A DNA stretch of 64,000 bases from Pseudomonas sp. PDM15 (GCF_014851565.1 NZ_JACVAA010000004.1:620001-684000); one strand, 5' to 3'; counted from the stretch's first letter, positions 20,656 through 32,629 are shown. A program made the numbers and translations. The notes: generated by a model from the letters alone, not told the origin.

Positions 20656-21284
20656 TGGCGCGGATTAACTTACTGCCATGGCGTGAGCAGCTCCGGGAAG
20701 AGCGCAAGCAGCGCTTCCTTGTGGCAATGGGCGGCACGCTGGTTATTGCAGGTGGGTTGATATTTTTAGGCGGTCAGTACCTTGGCGGTGCGATCGATCA
20801 ACAGAATGCCCGCAACGAGTTTATTAAAAAAGAAATTGCTGTCCTTGATGCGCGCATTAAAGAAATCAGCGAGCTGAAGGAGCGACGTCAGCAGTTACTT
20901 GAGCGAATGAAAATCATTCAGGACTTGCAGGGTAATCGGCCAATTATCGGGCGGATCTTTGATCAGTTGGTGCGGACTCTTCCGGATGGGGTTTATTTTA
21001 CGGAGTTGAAGCGCACCGATAAGAGTATTGCCATCGTTGGTGCTGCAGAGTCGAATAATCGCGTTTCTAGTTTGATGCGCAATTTGGATGCATCGGAATG
21101 GTTGGTTGCGCCGAACCTGACCGAGGTTAAAGCGGTGACTGCAGGAGCAGTGGATCAGGCTAACACCTTCCAATTGACTGTTCTGCAGACACAGCCAGGA
21201 GAGGACGAGGGGGCTGCGAAGTCTGCCGGCAAAGATTCTTCGGTCAAGTCTCAGGCTAATAACAATGGCGGTAAAAAACCATGA
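20655..21284 (+). CDS. pilN: PilN, inner-membrane type IV pilus alignment protein
   Basis: This is a 209-residue bitopic protein. The N-terminal MARINLLPWRE contains the INLLPWR motif that docks onto PilM. One membrane helix follows at about 23-43, then a coiled-coil-prone region (EIAVLDARIKEISELKERRQQ) and a periplasmic ferredoxin-like fold that pairs with PilO. From here the DNA becomes conspicuously richer in A and T than the flanking genes. The gene overlaps pilO by four bases (ATGA). Confidence 0.95.
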
Positions 21285-21904
21285 GTCTCGCGGAGTCCAT
21301 TGAGTCCCTCAAAAAGGTAGATCTATCGGATCTAGATCTGAATAATTTAGGTTCTTGGCCGGCGGCGGTTAAGGTTATTAGCTGTATCCTGCTGCTTATT
21401 GTGGCGCTAGCCTTGGGCTATAACTTCTATCTTAAGGAGTTGCAGGGTAAGCTCGATCAGCATCGGGTGGAAGAGCAAACTCTTAAAGATCAGTTTTCAG
21501 CTAAAGCGTTTCAAGCTGCCAATCTTGACGCCTACAAAGTGCAAATGAAGGAAATGGAGGAGTCTTTTGGTACGCTTCTTCGTCAGCTGCCTAGTGATAC
21601 AGAGGTTCCCGGCTTGCTGGAGGATATAACTAGGACTGGATTGGGGAGTGGTTTGGAGTTCGAGGAAATCAAACTGCAACCTGAGGTGGTTCAGCAATTT
21701 TACGTGGAGCTGCCAATCCAGATGGCGGTAGTTGGTGGCTATCACGATCTTGCGACTTTTGTCAGTGGTGTTGCCAGTTTGCCTCGAATCGTCACTTTGC
21801 ATGATTTTGAAATAAAGCTTGCAGAGGAAGAAAGCACATCCAAGTTGCGCATGAGTGTTCTTGCTAAGACATATCGATATAACGATGAGGGGCTGAAGAA
21901 ATGA
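21281..21904 (+). CDS. pilO: PilO, inner-membrane type IV pilus alignment protein
   Basis: This 207-residue protein has a short cytoplasmic N-terminus (MSLAESIESLKKVDLSDLDL), a membrane helix at about 29-49 (VKVISCILLLIVALALGYNFY), a coiled coil and a periplasmic domain. It forms heterodimers with PilN and links to PilP, so connecting the motor to the secretin. The codons are A/T-rich compared with the rest of the window. It overlaps pilN and pilP by four bases each. Confidence 0.95.
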   Translation: MSLAESIESLKKVDLSDLDLNNLGSWPAAVKVISCILLLIVALALGYNFYLKELQGKLDQHRVEEQTLKDQFSAKAFQAANLDAYKVQMKEMEESFGTLLRQLPSDTEVPGLLEDITRTGLGSGLEFEEIKLQPEVVQQFYVELPIQMAVVGGYHDLATFVSGVASLPRIVTLHDFEIKLAEEESTSKLRMSVLAKTYRYNDEGLKK

Positions 21905-22428
21905 AATTAATTCAGCCTGTTCTCAGTTTGGTTGTATTGATGGTTTTAGCTGGGTGCTCGGGCGGTTCGGATTTTTCCGACTTGCAGGCCTATATGGATG
22001 AAGTCAGGGCTCGCCCCAAAGGCGCTATTGAGCCATTGCCGAAATTTCAGCCATATGAAGCTTTCACCTACAGTGCCGCTGCTTTGCGTGCACCATTCCA
22101 ACCGCCAATAAAAGTAGATGTTACCAGTCGGCAAAAGGGCTCTAAAGATATTAAGCCAGATGAGTCTAGGGTTCGGCAGTTCTTGGAAGGCTTCAACATC
22201 GAAACCTTTGAGATGGTGGGGACGCTGGGGGGCGATGAGGCTATTTTCGGCCTTGTAAAGGGGGCTGGCGGGGTTCATCGAGTAAAAGTTGGCGATTACC
22301 TGGGGCGCAATCACGGTCAAGTGATGGTGATCGACGAATCTAAGATTGATGTTGTTGAAATTGTTCCCGATGGTGAGGGCGGCTGGTTAGAACGCCCCCG
22401 TAGCCTCACTCTCAAGGAGCGCTCCTGA
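21901..22428 (+). CDS. pilP: PilP, pilotin-like lipoprotein of the type IV pilus
   Basis: This is a 175-residue inner-membrane lipoprotein. The signal peptide ends in the lipobox VLAGC, with the acylated Cys at about 19. A flexible Pro-rich region follows, then a C-terminal beta domain (from about 90, FEMVGTLGGDEAIFGLVKGAGGVHRVKVGDYLG) that contacts the PilQ N-domains. Its TGA overlaps the next ATG by one base. Confidence 0.95.
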   Translation: MKLIQPVLSLVVLMVLAGCSGGSDFSDLQAYMDEVRARPKGAIEPLPKFQPYEAFTYSAAALRAPFQPPIKVDVTSRQKGSKDIKPDESRVRQFLEGFNIETFEMVGTLGGDEAIFGLVKGAGGVHRVKVGDYLGRNHGQVMVIDESKIDVVEIVPDGEGGWLERPRSLTLKERS

Positions 22429-24587
22429 TGGGGCGGGTCAGAATGAAAAATAATTATGTGCATGCCGATCGGAGCAAGCTAATGAACAATGCATATACGC
22501 GTATAGGCGTTTCGCTAATTATGGCGCTATTTGCTCCATCCCTTTTGGCTGCAAATCTGCAGGGGCTTGATGTAGCTGCCCTTCCGGGCGACAAGGTTGA
22601 GTTGAAGCTGGCCTTTGATGAGCCGGTCACTGCGCCGCGTGGTTATACTATCGAGCAGCCAGCGCGTATTGCTTTGGATTTACCGGGGGTGGCAAACAAA
22701 CTTGGCGCCAAGAATCGGGAGCTTGGTGTGGGCAATGCTCGAAGCGTTACGGTCGTGGAAACCAAGGATCGGACGCGCCTGATTATTAATCTCTCTGCTT
22801 TGGTTCCGTATAGTACTCGTGCTGAAGGCAACAATCTTTATGTTGTCGTCGGTGAGGGTAGTAACGGCCCTGCTGTCGCTAGTTCTGCTGTGGTTTCGTC
22901 TCCTGCTCTTTCTGCTCCAGTTGACCGCACTAAATATGTTGGTGTGCGCTCGGTGCGCGGCATTGACTTTCAGCGTGGCGAGGGGGGGGAGGGCAATGTT
23001 GTCATTGAACTTTCGGATCCATCAGTATCGGCTGACATTCAGGAGCAAGGGGGAAAGATTCGTTTGGATTTTGCCAAAGCTCAGCTGCCTGACAGTCTGC
23101 GAGTGAAGCTGGACGTCAAGGACTTTGCTACTCCGGTGCAATTTGTTACGGCGTCGGAGGGTGATGGCAAAGTTAGTATTAATATCGAGCCAACAGGGTT
23201 CTACGATTACCTCGCTTTTCAGACTGATAACAAGCTCACCATCAGTGTTAAGCCGCTAACCCAAGATGATGTTGAGAAGAGAAAGTCTGAACGCTTCATG
23301 TACTCCGGCGAGAAGTTATCTCTTAATTTCCAAGATATTGATGTTCGCTCGGTGCTGCAGCTAATTGCTGATTTTACCGATCTCAACCTCGTGGCCAGTG
23401 ACACCGTCCAAGGTAACATCACTTTGCGTTTGCAGAATGTACCATGGGATCAAGCGCTTGATCTGGTGTTGAAAACTCGAGGGCTGGATAAGCGAAAAGT
23501 GGGCAACGTTCTCCTGATTGCTCCTGCTGATGAAATTGCTGCGCGTGAACGCCAGGAGTTGGAGTCTAAGAATCAGATTGCTGAGCTGGCGCCGTTGCGT
23601 CGTGAATTAATTCAAATCAATTACGCCAAGGCCTCCGATATTGCTGCCCTGTTTCAGTCTGTTGCTGGAATAGATGGCGAGGAAGACTCAGCGAATGGGG
23701 CTAGTGTTGAGCGGGGCTCTGTAACGGTTGATGATCGCACTAATAGTATTATTGCGTATCAAACTCAGGAGAGGCTGGATGAGCTGCGTCGGATAGTTGC
23801 CCAATTGGACATTCCGGTCCGGCAGGTTATGATCGAGGCTCGAATTGTCGAGGCTAATGTTGATTATGATAAGGAGCTCGGTGTCCGTTGGGGGGGGGCC
23901 ACTAACCTTCAGGGCGATAGCAACTGGAGCATCTATGGCAATGATGATAAGGGTGACGAGGGCGGCAACACAGGGGATGATGTGACGGCGAATGTGCCCT
24001 TTGTTGATCTCGGCTCAGCTAACCGCACATCAGGTATTGGTATAGGCTTTATTACGGATAATGTTTTGCTGGACTTAGAGTTGTCGGCAATGGAAAAAAC
24101 GGGGAATGGCGAGGTGATTTCTCAGCCGAAAGTTGTCACCTCTGACAAGGAAACCGCTAAGATATTGAAGGGGACGGAGGTTCCGTACGAGGAGTCCAGC
24201 TCTAGTGGCGCAACCACCATTGCCTTTAAGGAGGCGGCATTGTCTCTGGAGGTTACACCTCAAATTACTCCGGATAATCGAATAATCATGGAGGTGAAAG
24301 TTAATAAAGATGAGCCTGACTATCAGAATGCTTTGAATAACGTTCCTCCTATCAAGAAAAACGAAGTGAATGCTAAGGTGCTTGTAAGTGATGGAGAGAC
24401 TATCGTCATCGGTGGGGTATTCTCTAATGAGCAGTCCAAGTCCGTCGACAAAGTTCCATTGCTCGGTGATATGCCTTTTGTTGGGCGCTTGTTCCGTAGA
24501 GACGTTGTGAAGGATACTAAGAATGAGCTGCTCGTCTTCATTACGCCCCGCATCATGAACAACCAAGCCATTGCGATAAGCAAGTAA
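22428..24587 (+). CDS. pilQ: PilQ, type IV pilus secretin
   Basis: This outer-membrane secretin is up to 719 residues long. Two starts are credible. The ATG at 22428 overlaps the pilP stop, with an aaggag site 8 bases ahead. The ATG at 22482 has ggag 7 bases ahead and gives a compact signal peptide ([23 protein letters not shown]) like that of known PilQ. Domains in order are AMIN repeats (about 40-250), an STN/secretin N0 region (about 290-360), an N1 region, and the secretin barrel with the [17 protein letters not shown] plug/gate region. The end [14 protein letters not shown] is typical. The DNA is A/T-rich with runs such as ggggggggcc at 23890. Confidence 0.95.
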   Translation: MGRVRMKNNYVHADRSKLMNNAYTRIGVSLIMALFAPSLLAANLQGLDVAALPGDKVELKLAFDEPVTAPRGYTIEQPARIALDLPGVANKLGAKNRELGVGNARSVTVVETKDRTRLIINLSALVPYSTRAEGNNLYVVVGEGSNGPAVASSAVVSSPALSAPVDRTKYVGVRSVRGIDFQRGEGGEGNVVIELSDPSVSADIQEQGGKIRLDFAKAQLPDSLRVKLDVKDFATPVQFVTASEGDGKVSINIEPTGFYDYLAFQTDNKLTISVKPLTQDDVEKRKSERFMYSGEKLSLNFQDIDVRSVLQLIADFTDLNLVASDTVQGNITLRLQNVPWDQALDLVLKTRGLDKRKVGNVLLIAPADEIAARERQELESKNQIAELAPLRRELIQINYAKASDIAALFQSVAGIDGEEDSANGASVERGSVTVDDRTNSIIAYQTQERLDELRRIVAQLDIPVRQVMIEARIVEANVDYDKELGVRWGGATNLQGDSNWSIYGNDDKGDEGGNTGDDVTANVPFVDLGSANRTSGIGIGFITDNVLLDLELSAMEKTGNGEVISQPKVVTSDKETAKILKGTEVPYEESSSSGATTIAFKEAALSLEVTPQITPDNRIIMEVKVNKDEPDYQNALNNVPPIKKNEVNAKVLVSDGETIVIGGVFSNEQSKSVDKVPLLGDMPFVGRLFRRDVVKDTKNELLVFITPRIMNNQAIAISK

Positions 24588-24589
24588 TA

Positions 24590-25108
24590 GTGCAGAATGT
24601 GATCCTGGTTGGCCCGATGGGGGCTGGTAAGAGCACCATCGGGCGGTTGTTGGCGAAGGAGCTAAGGCTGCACTTCAAGGATTCGGACAAGGAAATCGAG
24701 CAGCGCACCGGTGCCGATATTCCTTGGATCTTCGATGTGGAAGGCGAGCAGGGTTTTCGCGAGCGTGAGCAAGCGATGATCGCGGAGCTCTGCGAGCTTG
24801 GTGGTGTAGTGATTGCCACAGGTGGTGGGGTCGTGTTGCGGCCTGAGAACCGCCAGGCGCTACGCGAGGGGGGGCGGGTCGTATATCTGCACGCCTCCGT
24901 CGAGCAGCAACTGGAGCGCACTTCTCGAGATCGCAATCGGCCTCTGCTGCGCAATGCGGAGCCTGGCAAGGTATTGCGCAACCTGATGGAAATTCGTGAT
25001 CCGCTCTACCGAGAGATCGCGGATGTGATCATTGAGACGGATGAGCGGCCGCCGCGTCTAGTGGTGCAGGAAATCATCGATCGCCTCGAGGCACTGCCTT
25101 CCCGTTAA
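24590..25108 (+). CDS. aroK: Shikimate kinase
   Basis: This 172-residue enzyme phosphorylates shikimate at O-3 in the aromatic amino acid pathway. It starts with GTG two bases after the pilQ stop ([21 protein letters not shown]). The Walker [10 protein letters not shown] is at residues 8-16. The shikimate-binding DSDKEIE and the [11 protein letters not shown] segments are present. Its place after pilQ and before aroB is conserved in pseudomonads and enterics. Confidence 0.97.
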   Translation: MQNVILVGPMGAGKSTIGRLLAKELRLHFKDSDKEIEQRTGADIPWIFDVEGEQGFREREQAMIAELCELGGVVIATGGGVVLRPENRQALREGGRVVYLHASVEQQLERTSRDRNRPLLRNAEPGKVLRNLMEIRDPLYREIADVIIETDERPPRLVVQEIIDRLEALPSR

Positions 25109-25157
25109 AGAGCGCGTCTATCTGCGTTATCCTATGCCCTTTCTGTTCGGGGGCTTC

Positions 25158-26261
25158 ATGCAGACTCTTACTGTCGATCTTGGTGAGCGCAGCTATCCCA
25201 TCTATATCGGGGAGGGGCTGCTCGCTCGTTCTGATCTGTTCAAGCCTCACTTGGCGGGGCGTCAGGTGGCGATCGTCACCAACGAAACCGTTGCTCCTCT
25301 CTATCTCGATACTCTTCAGCAATCCCTGAAGGGGCAGGACATCGCGTCAGTGGTGCTGCCCGATGGCGAAAGTTTCAAGACCTGGGAAACCCTGCAGCTG
25401 ATCTTCGATGGCCTGCTCGAGGCGCGGCATGATCGCAAGACTACGGTCATCGCTCTGGGCGGTGGAGTTGTCGGCGATATGGCTGGTTTCGCGGCAGCCT
25501 GCTATCAGCGTGGCGTTGACTTCATCCAGGTGCCGACTACCTTGCTGTCCCAGGTGGACTCTTCCGTTGGCGGCAAGACCGGTATCAACCACCCACTGGG
25601 CAAGAACATGGTGGGCGCCTTCTACCAGCCCAATGCGGTGATCATCGATACGACCGTCCTTGGTACCCTGCCTGCGCGCGAGCTGTCTGCCGGGCTCGCC
25701 GAAGTGATCAAGTACGGACTGATCTGCGATCTGGAGTTTCTGGGCTGGCTGGAAGAGAACATCGATGCATTGCGTTCGCTGCAGCCTGAAGCCCTCGTCG
25801 AGGCTATCGAGCGCTCCTGCGCGGCCAAGGCACGGGTGGTTGGGTTGGATGAGCGCGAGTCTGGCCTGCGCGCCATCCTGAACCTCGGGCATACCTTCGG
25901 TCATGCCGTCGAGACGCATATGGGCTATGGCGAATGGCTGCACGGTGAGGCGGTGGCGGCCGGTACGGCCATGGCGCTGGAGATGTCGACTCGCCTGGGC
26001 TGGATCTCGACTGCCGATCGTGATCGCGGCATTCGTCTTCTGCTGCGAGCCGGTCTGCCCGTGGTTCCGCCCGTCGAAATGAAGCCCGAAGATTTTCTTG
26101 AGCACATGGCGGTCGACAAGAAAGTGCTCGATGGCCGCCTGCGCCTAGTCTTGCTGCGTCAGCTCGGCGAGGCCGTGATTACCGATGACTTCCCGCGGGA
26201 AGTTCTGGATGCCACCTTGCGCGCAGACTATCGCGCGCTGCTGGCTCAGCTTGGAGAATAA
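25158..26261 (+). CDS. aroB: 3-dehydroquinate synthase
   Basis: This is a 367-residue NAD- and metal-dependent enzyme that cyclises DAHP to 3-dehydroquinate. The start [20 protein letters not shown] at 25158 matches relatives; the frame opens 24 bases earlier. The glycine-rich [14 protein letters not shown], the [19 protein letters not shown] segment and the metal ligands around NLGHTFGHA are intact. It is in the pil-aro operon, 49 bases after aroK and 9 bases before the damX-like gene. Confidence 0.97.
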   Translation: MQTLTVDLGERSYPIYIGEGLLARSDLFKPHLAGRQVAIVTNETVAPLYLDTLQQSLKGQDIASVVLPDGESFKTWETLQLIFDGLLEARHDRKTTVIALGGGVVGDMAGFAAACYQRGVDFIQVPTTLLSQVDSSVGGKTGINHPLGKNMVGAFYQPNAVIIDTTVLGTLPARELSAGLAEVIKYGLICDLEFLGWLEENIDALRSLQPEALVEAIERSCAAKARVVGLDERESGLRAILNLGHTFGHAVETHMGYGEWLHGEAVAAGTAMALEMSTRLGWISTADRDRGIRLLLRAGLPVVPPVEMKPEDFLEHMAVDKKVLDGRLRLVLLRQLGEAVITDDFPREVLDATLRADYRALLAQLGE

Positions 26262-26270
26262 GAGAGCTAC

Positions 26271-27938
26271 ATGACCAGTTTGCATGCCGACGAGGCGCTC
26301 CTCGCGCACTACCAGTTCAGTCATGACCCCTTTGCTGCGCGGGTGCCGGGCTTCCGCTTCTATCCGGCCCAGCGCAAGCCGGTGTTGGGTCAACTGCACC
26401 ACCTGGCCCGCTACAGCCAACTGCTGCTAGTGGTGACCGGCCCGCATGGCAGCGGCAAGACATTGCTGCGCCAGGCGCTGGTTGCCAGCACCAACAAGCA
26501 GGCCGTGCAGTCGGTGGTCGTCTCCGCGCGCGGCGCCGGGGATGTCGCCGGCGTGCTGCGCCAGGTCGCTCAGGGGCTGGGCATGCAGCAGATGGATGTG
26601 CGCAGCGTCCTGGCTCAGGTGGCGCAGCTGGCGCTGACCGGGCAGGAGGTCTACCTGCTGGTGGATGACGCCGAGCAGCTGGCCGATGCCGCCCTCGACG
26701 CCTTGTTCACCTTGGCGGCGGGCAATGCCGATGGTCGGCCGCATGTATTCCTGTTTGCCGAGAGCGAGATTTTGCCGCGGCTCGAGCTGATGGCCGATGG
26801 CGAGGAGCGCTTCCACGCGGTCGAGCTTATGCCGTACAGCGAGGACGAGACCCGTGAATACCTGGCGCAGCGCCTCGATGGTGCGGGCCAAGGTATCGAC
26901 CTGCTGAGCGACGATCAGGTCAGCGATATTCACCTGAGCTCCGGCGGCTGGCCGGGTGCGATCAATCAGGCGGCGCGCGAGGTGCTGGTCGAGGCCATGC
27001 TGGCGAGCCGGAGTGCCAGTGCTGGCTCGTCCGGTGTCGGCTTGCCGAAGAAACATCTGCTGGCGCTGGCCGTTGTTGCCGTTGCGCTCGGCGCCGCCTG
27101 GTTGATGCAGGGGCGGACGGAAAGTACACCGCCAGTTGTCGCCGAGGCTCCGATCGATTTGCTGCCGCAGAGTGCCGCGCCCGTGGTTGCCGATGCGCAG
27201 CAGTCGGCGAGTGCGCCCGCGACTCCGGCGCAGGCCCCTGCTGCCGTGGAGTTCAGTGGCGCCAGCCAGCCGCTGCCGCTGCCCTTGGTGGGCGAAGCGC
27301 AGCCGGTGATCCGAGAGCCGCTGGCCCAGGCCTCCGGCATGGAGGATGACGAGGCGGGAGCTGCTGCCGGCCAGGAGGCGGTACCGTCTGCGGTGCAGCC
27401 AACTCCGGCCGCTACGCCGGTTCCGGTCGTAGCTGCCCCGGTAGTTCCGACTGTGGCGAGCGTGCCGGCAGCGGCGCCAGTCGCTCCGATTGCCGCCAAG
27501 CCTGCGCCGGCTCCTGTTGCCGTGGCTCCGGTGGTCAAGCCTGTGCCCGCGCCCGCTCCGGCTACTGCAGCGAAACCTGCGCCAATGCCCAAGCCTGCTG
27601 CTGCGCCTTCGGCCAGTCCGGCCGTGGTGGCCAGCGCTGCGCCAGCTCCGGGTGGCGAGTGGTACGCCAGCCGTCCGTCGGGCAATTACGCTCTGCAGAT
27701 CCTGGGTACTCGCTCCGAGAGCAGCGCCAAGGCGTTCGTCAGCAAGAACGGTGGTGAATACCGTTACTTCAAGAAGCTGCATCAGGGCCAGGCACTCTAC
27801 GTGGTGACCTACGGGCAGTTCTCCAGTCGCGCTGCCGCCCAGGCAGCGGTCAAGTCGCTGCCAGCGGCCGTGCAGGCCGGCAAACCCTGGCCGCGCAGCT
27901 TCGCCAGCATCCAGCAAGAGGCGGTGCGGGCCCGCTAG
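26271..27938 (+). CDS. DamX-like AAA/SPOR-domain membrane protein
   Basis: This 555-residue protein has an N-terminal AAA/ExeA-type ATPase domain with Walker A GPHGSGKT (about 60-67) and a Walker B-like VYLLVDDAEQ. A membrane helix lies at about 262-282 (KKHLLALAVVAVALGAAWLM), then a roughly 170-residue Ala/Pro/Val-rich periplasmic linker and a C-terminal SPOR domain (from about 470, NYALQILGTRSESSAK). This architecture matches the gene that follows aroB in gammaproteobacteria (DamX in E. coli), a septal-ring protein binding denuded peptidoglycan. It is the last gene of the operon. The full AAA domain distinguishes it from E. coli DamX. Confidence 0.9.
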   Translation: MTSLHADEALLAHYQFSHDPFAARVPGFRFYPAQRKPVLGQLHHLARYSQLLLVVTGPHGSGKTLLRQALVASTNKQAVQSVVVSARGAGDVAGVLRQVAQGLGMQQMDVRSVLAQVAQLALTGQEVYLLVDDAEQLADAALDALFTLAAGNADGRPHVFLFAESEILPRLELMADGEERFHAVELMPYSEDETREYLAQRLDGAGQGIDLLSDDQVSDIHLSSGGWPGAINQAAREVLVEAMLASRSASAGSSGVGLPKKHLLALAVVAVALGAAWLMQGRTESTPPVVAEAPIDLLPQSAAPVVADAQQSASAPATPAQAPAAVEFSGASQPLPLPLVGEAQPVIREPLAQASGMEDDEAGAAAGQEAVPSAVQPTPAATPVPVVAAPVVPTVASVPAAAPVAPIAAKPAPAPVAVAPVVKPVPAPAPATAAKPAPMPKPAAAPSASPAVVASAAPAPGGEWYASRPSGNYALQILGTRSESSAKAFVSKNGGEYRYFKKLHQGQALYVVTYGQFSSRAAAQAAVKSLPAAVQAGKPWPRSFASIQQEAVRAR

Positions 27939-28036
27939 TGGCCCGTGGATTGCCTCTCATTTGGTGACCGGCTGGTCCTAGCACGGGCCTCTGGTCGCCG
28001 CCTTTCTTCCAGGCGACAGAAGTTTTCATTTGGCCG

Positions 28037-28081
28037 TCACAAAAATTTGTGAGGGCCGGGGTCGCTATGTAAAATGACCCC
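28037..28081 (+). promoter_or_regulatory. gltB promoter with two overlapping dyads
   Basis: TTGTGA (28047-28052) and TAAAAT (28070-28075) are 17 bases apart, a good sigma-70 promoter about 109 bases before the gltB ATG. A tcacaaa-aa-tttgtga dyad (28037-28052) covers the -35, and ggggtc/gacccc (28058-28063 with 28076-28081) brackets the -10. Both are placed as operators would be. A third small dyad (tgcctc/gaggca, 28152-28165) lies in the leader. Confidence 0.6.
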
Positions 28082-28183
28082 CCTTTGCCTGCGCCAAGCT
28101 GGGGCACAGCCCTGCGCGGAAGGCAGCTAGGTCGATGAATTAGAAAGCAATTTGCCTCTCGAGGCAGCCTGGTGAGAGTGTCT

Positions 28184-31100
28184 ATGAAAGCAGGTCTATA
28201 CCATCCTGATCAGTTCAAGGATAACTGCGGCTTCGGCTTGATCGCCCACATGCAGGGCGAGGCGAGCCATCACTTGCTGAATACTGCCATTGAAGCCCTG
28301 ACCTGCATGACCCACCGCGGCGGCATCAACGCCGACGGCAAGACCGGTGACGGTTGTGGTCTGTTGATTCAGAAGCCTGATCTGTTCCTGCGCGCCATCG
28401 CCAAGGAACAGTTCGGCAGCGAACTGCCGCAGCAGTACGCCGTGGGCATGGTGTTCTTCAACCAGAACCCGGCCAAGGCCGAGGCCGCCCGCGCCAATAT
28501 GAACCGCGAGATCGAGGCCGCTGGCCTGCAGCTGATCGGCTGGCGCAAGGTGCCGGTGGATACCAGCGTGCTCGGCCGCCTGGCCCTGGAGCGCCTGCCG
28601 CAGATCGAGCAGGTGTTCATCGGTGGCGCTGGCCTCGACGACCAGCAGTTCGCCATCAAGCTGTTCAGCGCCCGTCGTCGCTCCTCGGTGGCCAACGCCG
28701 CCGACACCGACCATTACATCTGCAGCTTCTCGCCGAAGACCATCATCTATAAAGGCCTGATGATGCCGGCGGACCTGCAGCAGTTCTATCCGGACCTCGG
28801 TGACGAGCGCCTGCAGACCGCGATCTGCGTGTTCCACCAGCGCTTCTCCACCAACACCCTGCCGAAATGGCCGCTGGCGCAGCCGTTCCGCTTCCTCGCC
28901 CACAACGGCGAGATCAACACCATCACCGGCAACCGCAACTGGGCCGTGGCCCGTCGCCTGAAGTTCGCCAACGAGCTGATTCCGGACCTGGAAGAGCTGG
29001 GCCCGCTGGTCAACCGCGTCGGCTCCGACTCCTCGAGCATGGACAACATGCTCGAGCTGATGGTCACCGGCGGTATCGACCTGTTCCGCGGCGTGCGCAT
29101 GATCATTCCGCCGGCCTGGCAGAACATGGAGACCATGGACGCCGACCTGCGCGCGTTCTACGAGTACAACTCCATGCACATGGAGCCGTGGGACGGCCCT
29201 GCCGGCGTGGTGATGACCGACGGTCGTCACGCCGTCTGCCTGCTCGACCGCAACGGCCTGCGCCCGGCGCGCTGGGTCACCACCAAGAACGGCTACATCA
29301 CCCTGGCGTCGGAAATCGGCGTGTGGGACTACAAGCCGGAAGACGTGATCGCCAAGGGCCGTGTCGGCCCGGGCCAGATCCTCGCGGTGGACACCGAGAC
29401 CGGCCAGGTGCTGGACACCGATGCCATCGACAACCGTCTGAAGTCGCGCCATCCCTACAAGCAGTGGCTGCGCCAGAACGCCGTGCGCATCCAGGCCAAG
29501 CTGGACGACGACCATGGCGTGGCTAGCTACGACGCTGACCAGCTCAAGCAGTACATGAAGATGTTCCAGGTCACCTTCGAGGAGCGTGACCAGGTGCTGC
29601 GCCCGCTCGGTGAGCAGGGCCAGGAAGCCGTGGGTTCGATGGGCGACGACACGCCGATGGCTGTGCTGTCGCAGCGCATCCGTTCGCCCTACGACTACTT
29701 CCGCCAGCAGTTCGCCCAGGTGACCAACCCGCCGATCGACCCGCTGCGCGAGTCGATCGTCATGTCCCTGGAAATCTGCCTGGGCGCTGAGCGCAACATC
29801 TTCGAAGAGTCCCCGGCCCACGCCAGCCGCGTCATGCTGAGCAGCCCGGTGATCTCCCCGGCCAAGTGGCGCGCGCTGATGAGCCTGACCACCCCGGGCT
29901 TCGAGCGTCACGTCATCGACCTCAACTACGATCCGGCCATCGGTCTGGAAGCCGCGGTGCGCAACATCGCCGACCAGGCCGAGGAAGCCGTGCGTGCCGG
30001 CAAGGTGCTGCTGGTCCTCACCGACCGTCATATCGCCCCGGGCAAGCTGCCGGCGCATGCCGCGCTGGCCACCGGCGCCGTGCACCATCGTCTGACCGAG
30101 AAGGGCCTGCGTTGCGACTGCAACATCCTGGTCGAGACCGCCACCGCCCGCGACCCGCACCACTTCGCCGTGCTGGTGGGCTTCGGCGCCTCCGCCGTGT
30201 ACCCGTTCCTGGCGTACGAAGTGCTGGCCGACCTGATCCGCACCGGTGAAGTGCTGGGCGACCTCTACGAGGTGTTCAAGTACTACCGCAAGGGCATCTC
30301 CAAAGGCCTGCTGAAGATCCTGTCGAAGATGGGTATCTCCACCGTCGCCTCCTACCGTGGTGCTCAACTGTTCGAGGCAGTCGGCCTGTCCGACGAAGTC
30401 ACCGAGCTGTGCTTCCGTGGTGTCGCCAGCCGCATCCAGGGTGCGCGCTTCGTCGACATCGAGGCCGAGCAGAAGCTGCTGGCCAACGAGGCCTGGAACA
30501 ACCGCAAGGCTATCCAGCAGGGTGGTCTGCTCAAGTTCGTCTACGGTGGCGAGTACCACGCCTACAACCCGGATGTGGTCAACACCCTGCAGGCTGCCGT
30601 GCAGCAGGGCAGCTACGAGAAGTACCAGGAGTACGCCGCGCTGGTGGACAACCGCCCGGTGTCGATGATCCGCGACCTGCTGCAGCTCAAGCTGGCCGAC
30701 CAGCCGCTGCCGCTGGATCAGGTCGAGTCGCTGAGCGACGTGCTCAAGCGCTTCGACTCCGCCGGTATTTCTCTCGGCGCCCTGTCGCCGGAAGCCCACG
30801 AGGCCATCGCCGAGGCGATGAACCGCCTGGGCGCACGCTCCAACTCCGGTGAGGGCGGCGAAGACCCGGCCCGCTACGGCACCGTGCGCAGCTCCAAGAT
30901 CAAGCAGGTGGCCACCGGCCGCTTCGGTGTGACCCCGGAATACCTGGTCAACGCCGAAGTGCTGCAGATCAAGGTGGCCCAGGGCGCCAAGCCCGGCGAG
31001 GGCGGCCAGCTGCCAGGCGGCAAGGTCAACGGCCTGATCGCGCGTCTGCGTTATGCCGTGCCCGGTGTGACCCTGATCTCGCCGCCGCCGCACCACGACA

Positions 31101-32629
31101 TCTACTCGATCGAGGACCTGTCGCAGCTGATCTTCGACCTCAAGCAGGTCAACCCGGCCGCACTGGTCTCGGTCAAGCTGGTGGCGGAAGCCGGTGTCGG
31201 CACCATCGCCGCCGGCGTGGCCAAGGCCTACGCCGACCTGATCACCATCTCCGGCTACGATGGCGGTACCGGCGCTTCGCCGCTCACCTCCATCAAGTAC
31301 GCCGGCTCGCCGTGGGAGCTCGGCCTGGCCGAAACCCACCAGACCCTGCGCGGCAACGATCTGCGCGGCAAGGTACGGGTGCAGACCGACGGTGGCCTGA
31401 AAACCGGCCTCGACGTGATCAAGGCCGCCATCCTCGGCGCCGAGAGCTTCGGCTTCGGCACCGGCCCGATGGTCGCCCTGGGCTGCAAGTACCTGCGCAT
31501 CTGCCACCTGAACAACTGCGCCACCGGCGTGGCCACCCAGAACGACAAGCTGCGCAAGGACCACTTCATCGGCACCGTCGAAATGGTGATGAACTACTTC
31601 ACCTATGTCGCCGAAGACACCCGCCAGTGGCTGGCCAAGCTGGGCGTACGCAGCCTGGGTGAGCTGATCGGCCGTACCGACCTGCTCAACGTACTGCCGG
31701 GCGAGACCGACAAGCAGGGCAACCTGGATCTGACTCCGCTGCTCGGCAGTGACCATATCCCGGCCGACAAGCCGCAGTTCTGCGAAGTCGAGAAGAACCC
31801 GCCGTTCGACCAGGGCCTGCTGGCCGAGAAGATGGTCGAGTTGGCCAAGGCCGCCATCGCCGGCAAGACCGGTGGCGAGTACGAGCTGGACATCTGCAAC
31901 TGCGACCGCTCCATCGGTGCCCGTGTCTCCGGCGAAATCGCCAAGCAGCACGGCAACCAGGGCATGAAGGACGCGCCGATCACCTTCCGCTTCAAGGGCA
32001 CCGCGGGCCAGAGCTTCGGCGTGTGGAACGCCGGCGGCCTGCACCTGCGCCTGGAGGGCGACGCCAACGACTACGTCGGCAAGGGCATGACCGGCGGCAA
32101 GCTGGTGATCACCCCGCCGGCCGGCAGCCCGTTCAAGACCCAGGAGTCGGCCATCGTCGGCAACACCTGCCTGTACGGTGCCACCGGCGGCAAGCTGTTC
32201 GCCGCCGGTACCGCCGGTGAGCGTTTCGCCGTGCGCAACTCCGGCGCCCACGCCGTGGTGGAAGGCACTGGCGACCACTGCTGCGAGTACATGACCGGCG
32301 GTTTCGTCTGCGTACTGGGCAAGACCGGCGTCAACTTCGGTTCGGGCATGACCGGCGGCTTCGCCTACGTGCTCGACCTGGACAACGGCTTCGTCGACCG
32401 CGTCAACCACGAGCTGGTGGAAATCCAGCGCATCAGCAACGAGGCCATGGAGGCCTACCGTAGCCACCTGCGCGGCGTGCTGAGCGAATACGTGGCGGAA
32501 ACTTCCAGTCCCTGGGGCACTCACCTGCTCGAGAATCTGGAGGATTACCTGCGCAAATTCTGGCTGGTCAAGCCGAAGGCCGCGAGCCTCGGTTCGCTGC
32601 TCTCCAGCACCCGTGCCAATCCGCAATAA
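28184..32629 (+). CDS. gltB: Glutamate synthase (NADPH) large subunit
   Basis: This 1481-residue subunit of GOGAT makes two glutamates from glutamine and 2-oxoglutarate. The start [14 protein letters not shown] at 28184 leaves a 14-residue propeptide before Cys15, the class II glutaminase nucleophile (CGFGLIAH); a GTG four codons earlier is less likely. The glutaminase domain runs to about 400, then the central and FMN-binding synthase domains. The 3Fe-4S cysteines are at 1101, 1107 and 1112 ([12 protein letters not shown]), and a C-terminal GXGXG beta-helix follows ([11 protein letters not shown] onward). It forms an operon with gltD 32 bases downstream. Confidence 0.97.
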   Translation: MKAGLYHPDQFKDNCGFGLIAHMQGEASHHLLNTAIEALTCMTHRGGINADGKTGDGCGLLIQKPDLFLRAIAKEQFGSELPQQYAVGMVFFNQNPAKAEAARANMNREIEAAGLQLIGWRKVPVDTSVLGRLALERLPQIEQVFIGGAGLDDQQFAIKLFSARRRSSVANAADTDHYICSFSPKTIIYKGLMMPADLQQFYPDLGDERLQTAICVFHQRFSTNTLPKWPLAQPFRFLAHNGEINTITGNRNWAVARRLKFANELIPDLEELGPLVNRVGSDSSSMDNMLELMVTGGIDLFRGVRMIIPPAWQNMETMDADLRAFYEYNSMHMEPWDGPAGVVMTDGRHAVCLLDRNGLRPARWVTTKNGYITLASEIGVWDYKPEDVIAKGRVGPGQILAVDTETGQVLDTDAIDNRLKSRHPYKQWLRQNAVRIQAKLDDDHGVASYDADQLKQYMKMFQVTFEERDQVLRPLGEQGQEAVGSMGDDTPMAVLSQRIRSPYDYFRQQFAQVTNPPIDPLRESIVMSLEICLGAERNIFEESPAHASRVMLSSPVISPAKWRALMSLTTPGFERHVIDLNYDPAIGLEAAVRNIADQAEEAVRAGKVLLVLTDRHIAPGKLPAHAALATGAVHHRLTEKGLRCDCNILVETATARDPHHFAVLVGFGASAVYPFLAYEVLADLIRTGEVLGDLYEVFKYYRKGISKGLLKILSKMGISTVASYRGAQLFEAVGLSDEVTELCFRGVASRIQGARFVDIEAEQKLLANEAWNNRKAIQQGGLLKFVYGGEYHAYNPDVVNTLQAAVQQGSYEKYQEYAALVDNRPVSMIRDLLQLKLADQPLPLDQVESLSDVLKRFDSAGISLGALSPEAHEAIAEAMNRLGARSNSGEGGEDPARYGTVRSSKIKQVATGRFGVTPEYLVNAEVLQIKVAQGAKPGEGGQLPGGKVNGLIARLRYAVPGVTLISPPPHHDIYSIEDLSQLIFDLKQVNPAALVSVKLVAEAGVGTIAAGVAKAYADLITISGYDGGTGASPLTSIKYAGSPWELGLAETHQTLRGNDLRGKVRVQTDGGLKTGLDVIKAAILGAESFGFGTGPMVALGCKYLRICHLNNCATGVATQNDKLRKDHFIGTVEMVMNYFTYVAEDTRQWLAKLGVRSLGELIGRTDLLNVLPGETDKQGNLDLTPLLGSDHIPADKPQFCEVEKNPPFDQGLLAEKMVELAKAAIAGKTGGEYELDICNCDRSIGARVSGEIAKQHGNQGMKDAPITFRFKGTAGQSFGVWNAGGLHLRLEGDANDYVGKGMTGGKLVITPPAGSPFKTQESAIVGNTCLYGATGGKLFAAGTAGERFAVRNSGAHAVVEGTGDHCCEYMTGGFVCVLGKTGVNFGSGMTGGFAYVLDLDNGFVDRVNHELVEIQRISNEAMEAYRSHLRGVLSEYVAETSSPWGTHLLENLEDYLRKFWLVKPKAASLGSLLSSTRANPQ

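Noticed and set aside
28196..32626. A nearly complete antisense open frame across gltB (1476 codons) on the minus strand
   Set aside because: GC-rich codon use with G/C at third positions leaves the antisense frame free of stops. It has no family resemblance and the sense gene is certain.
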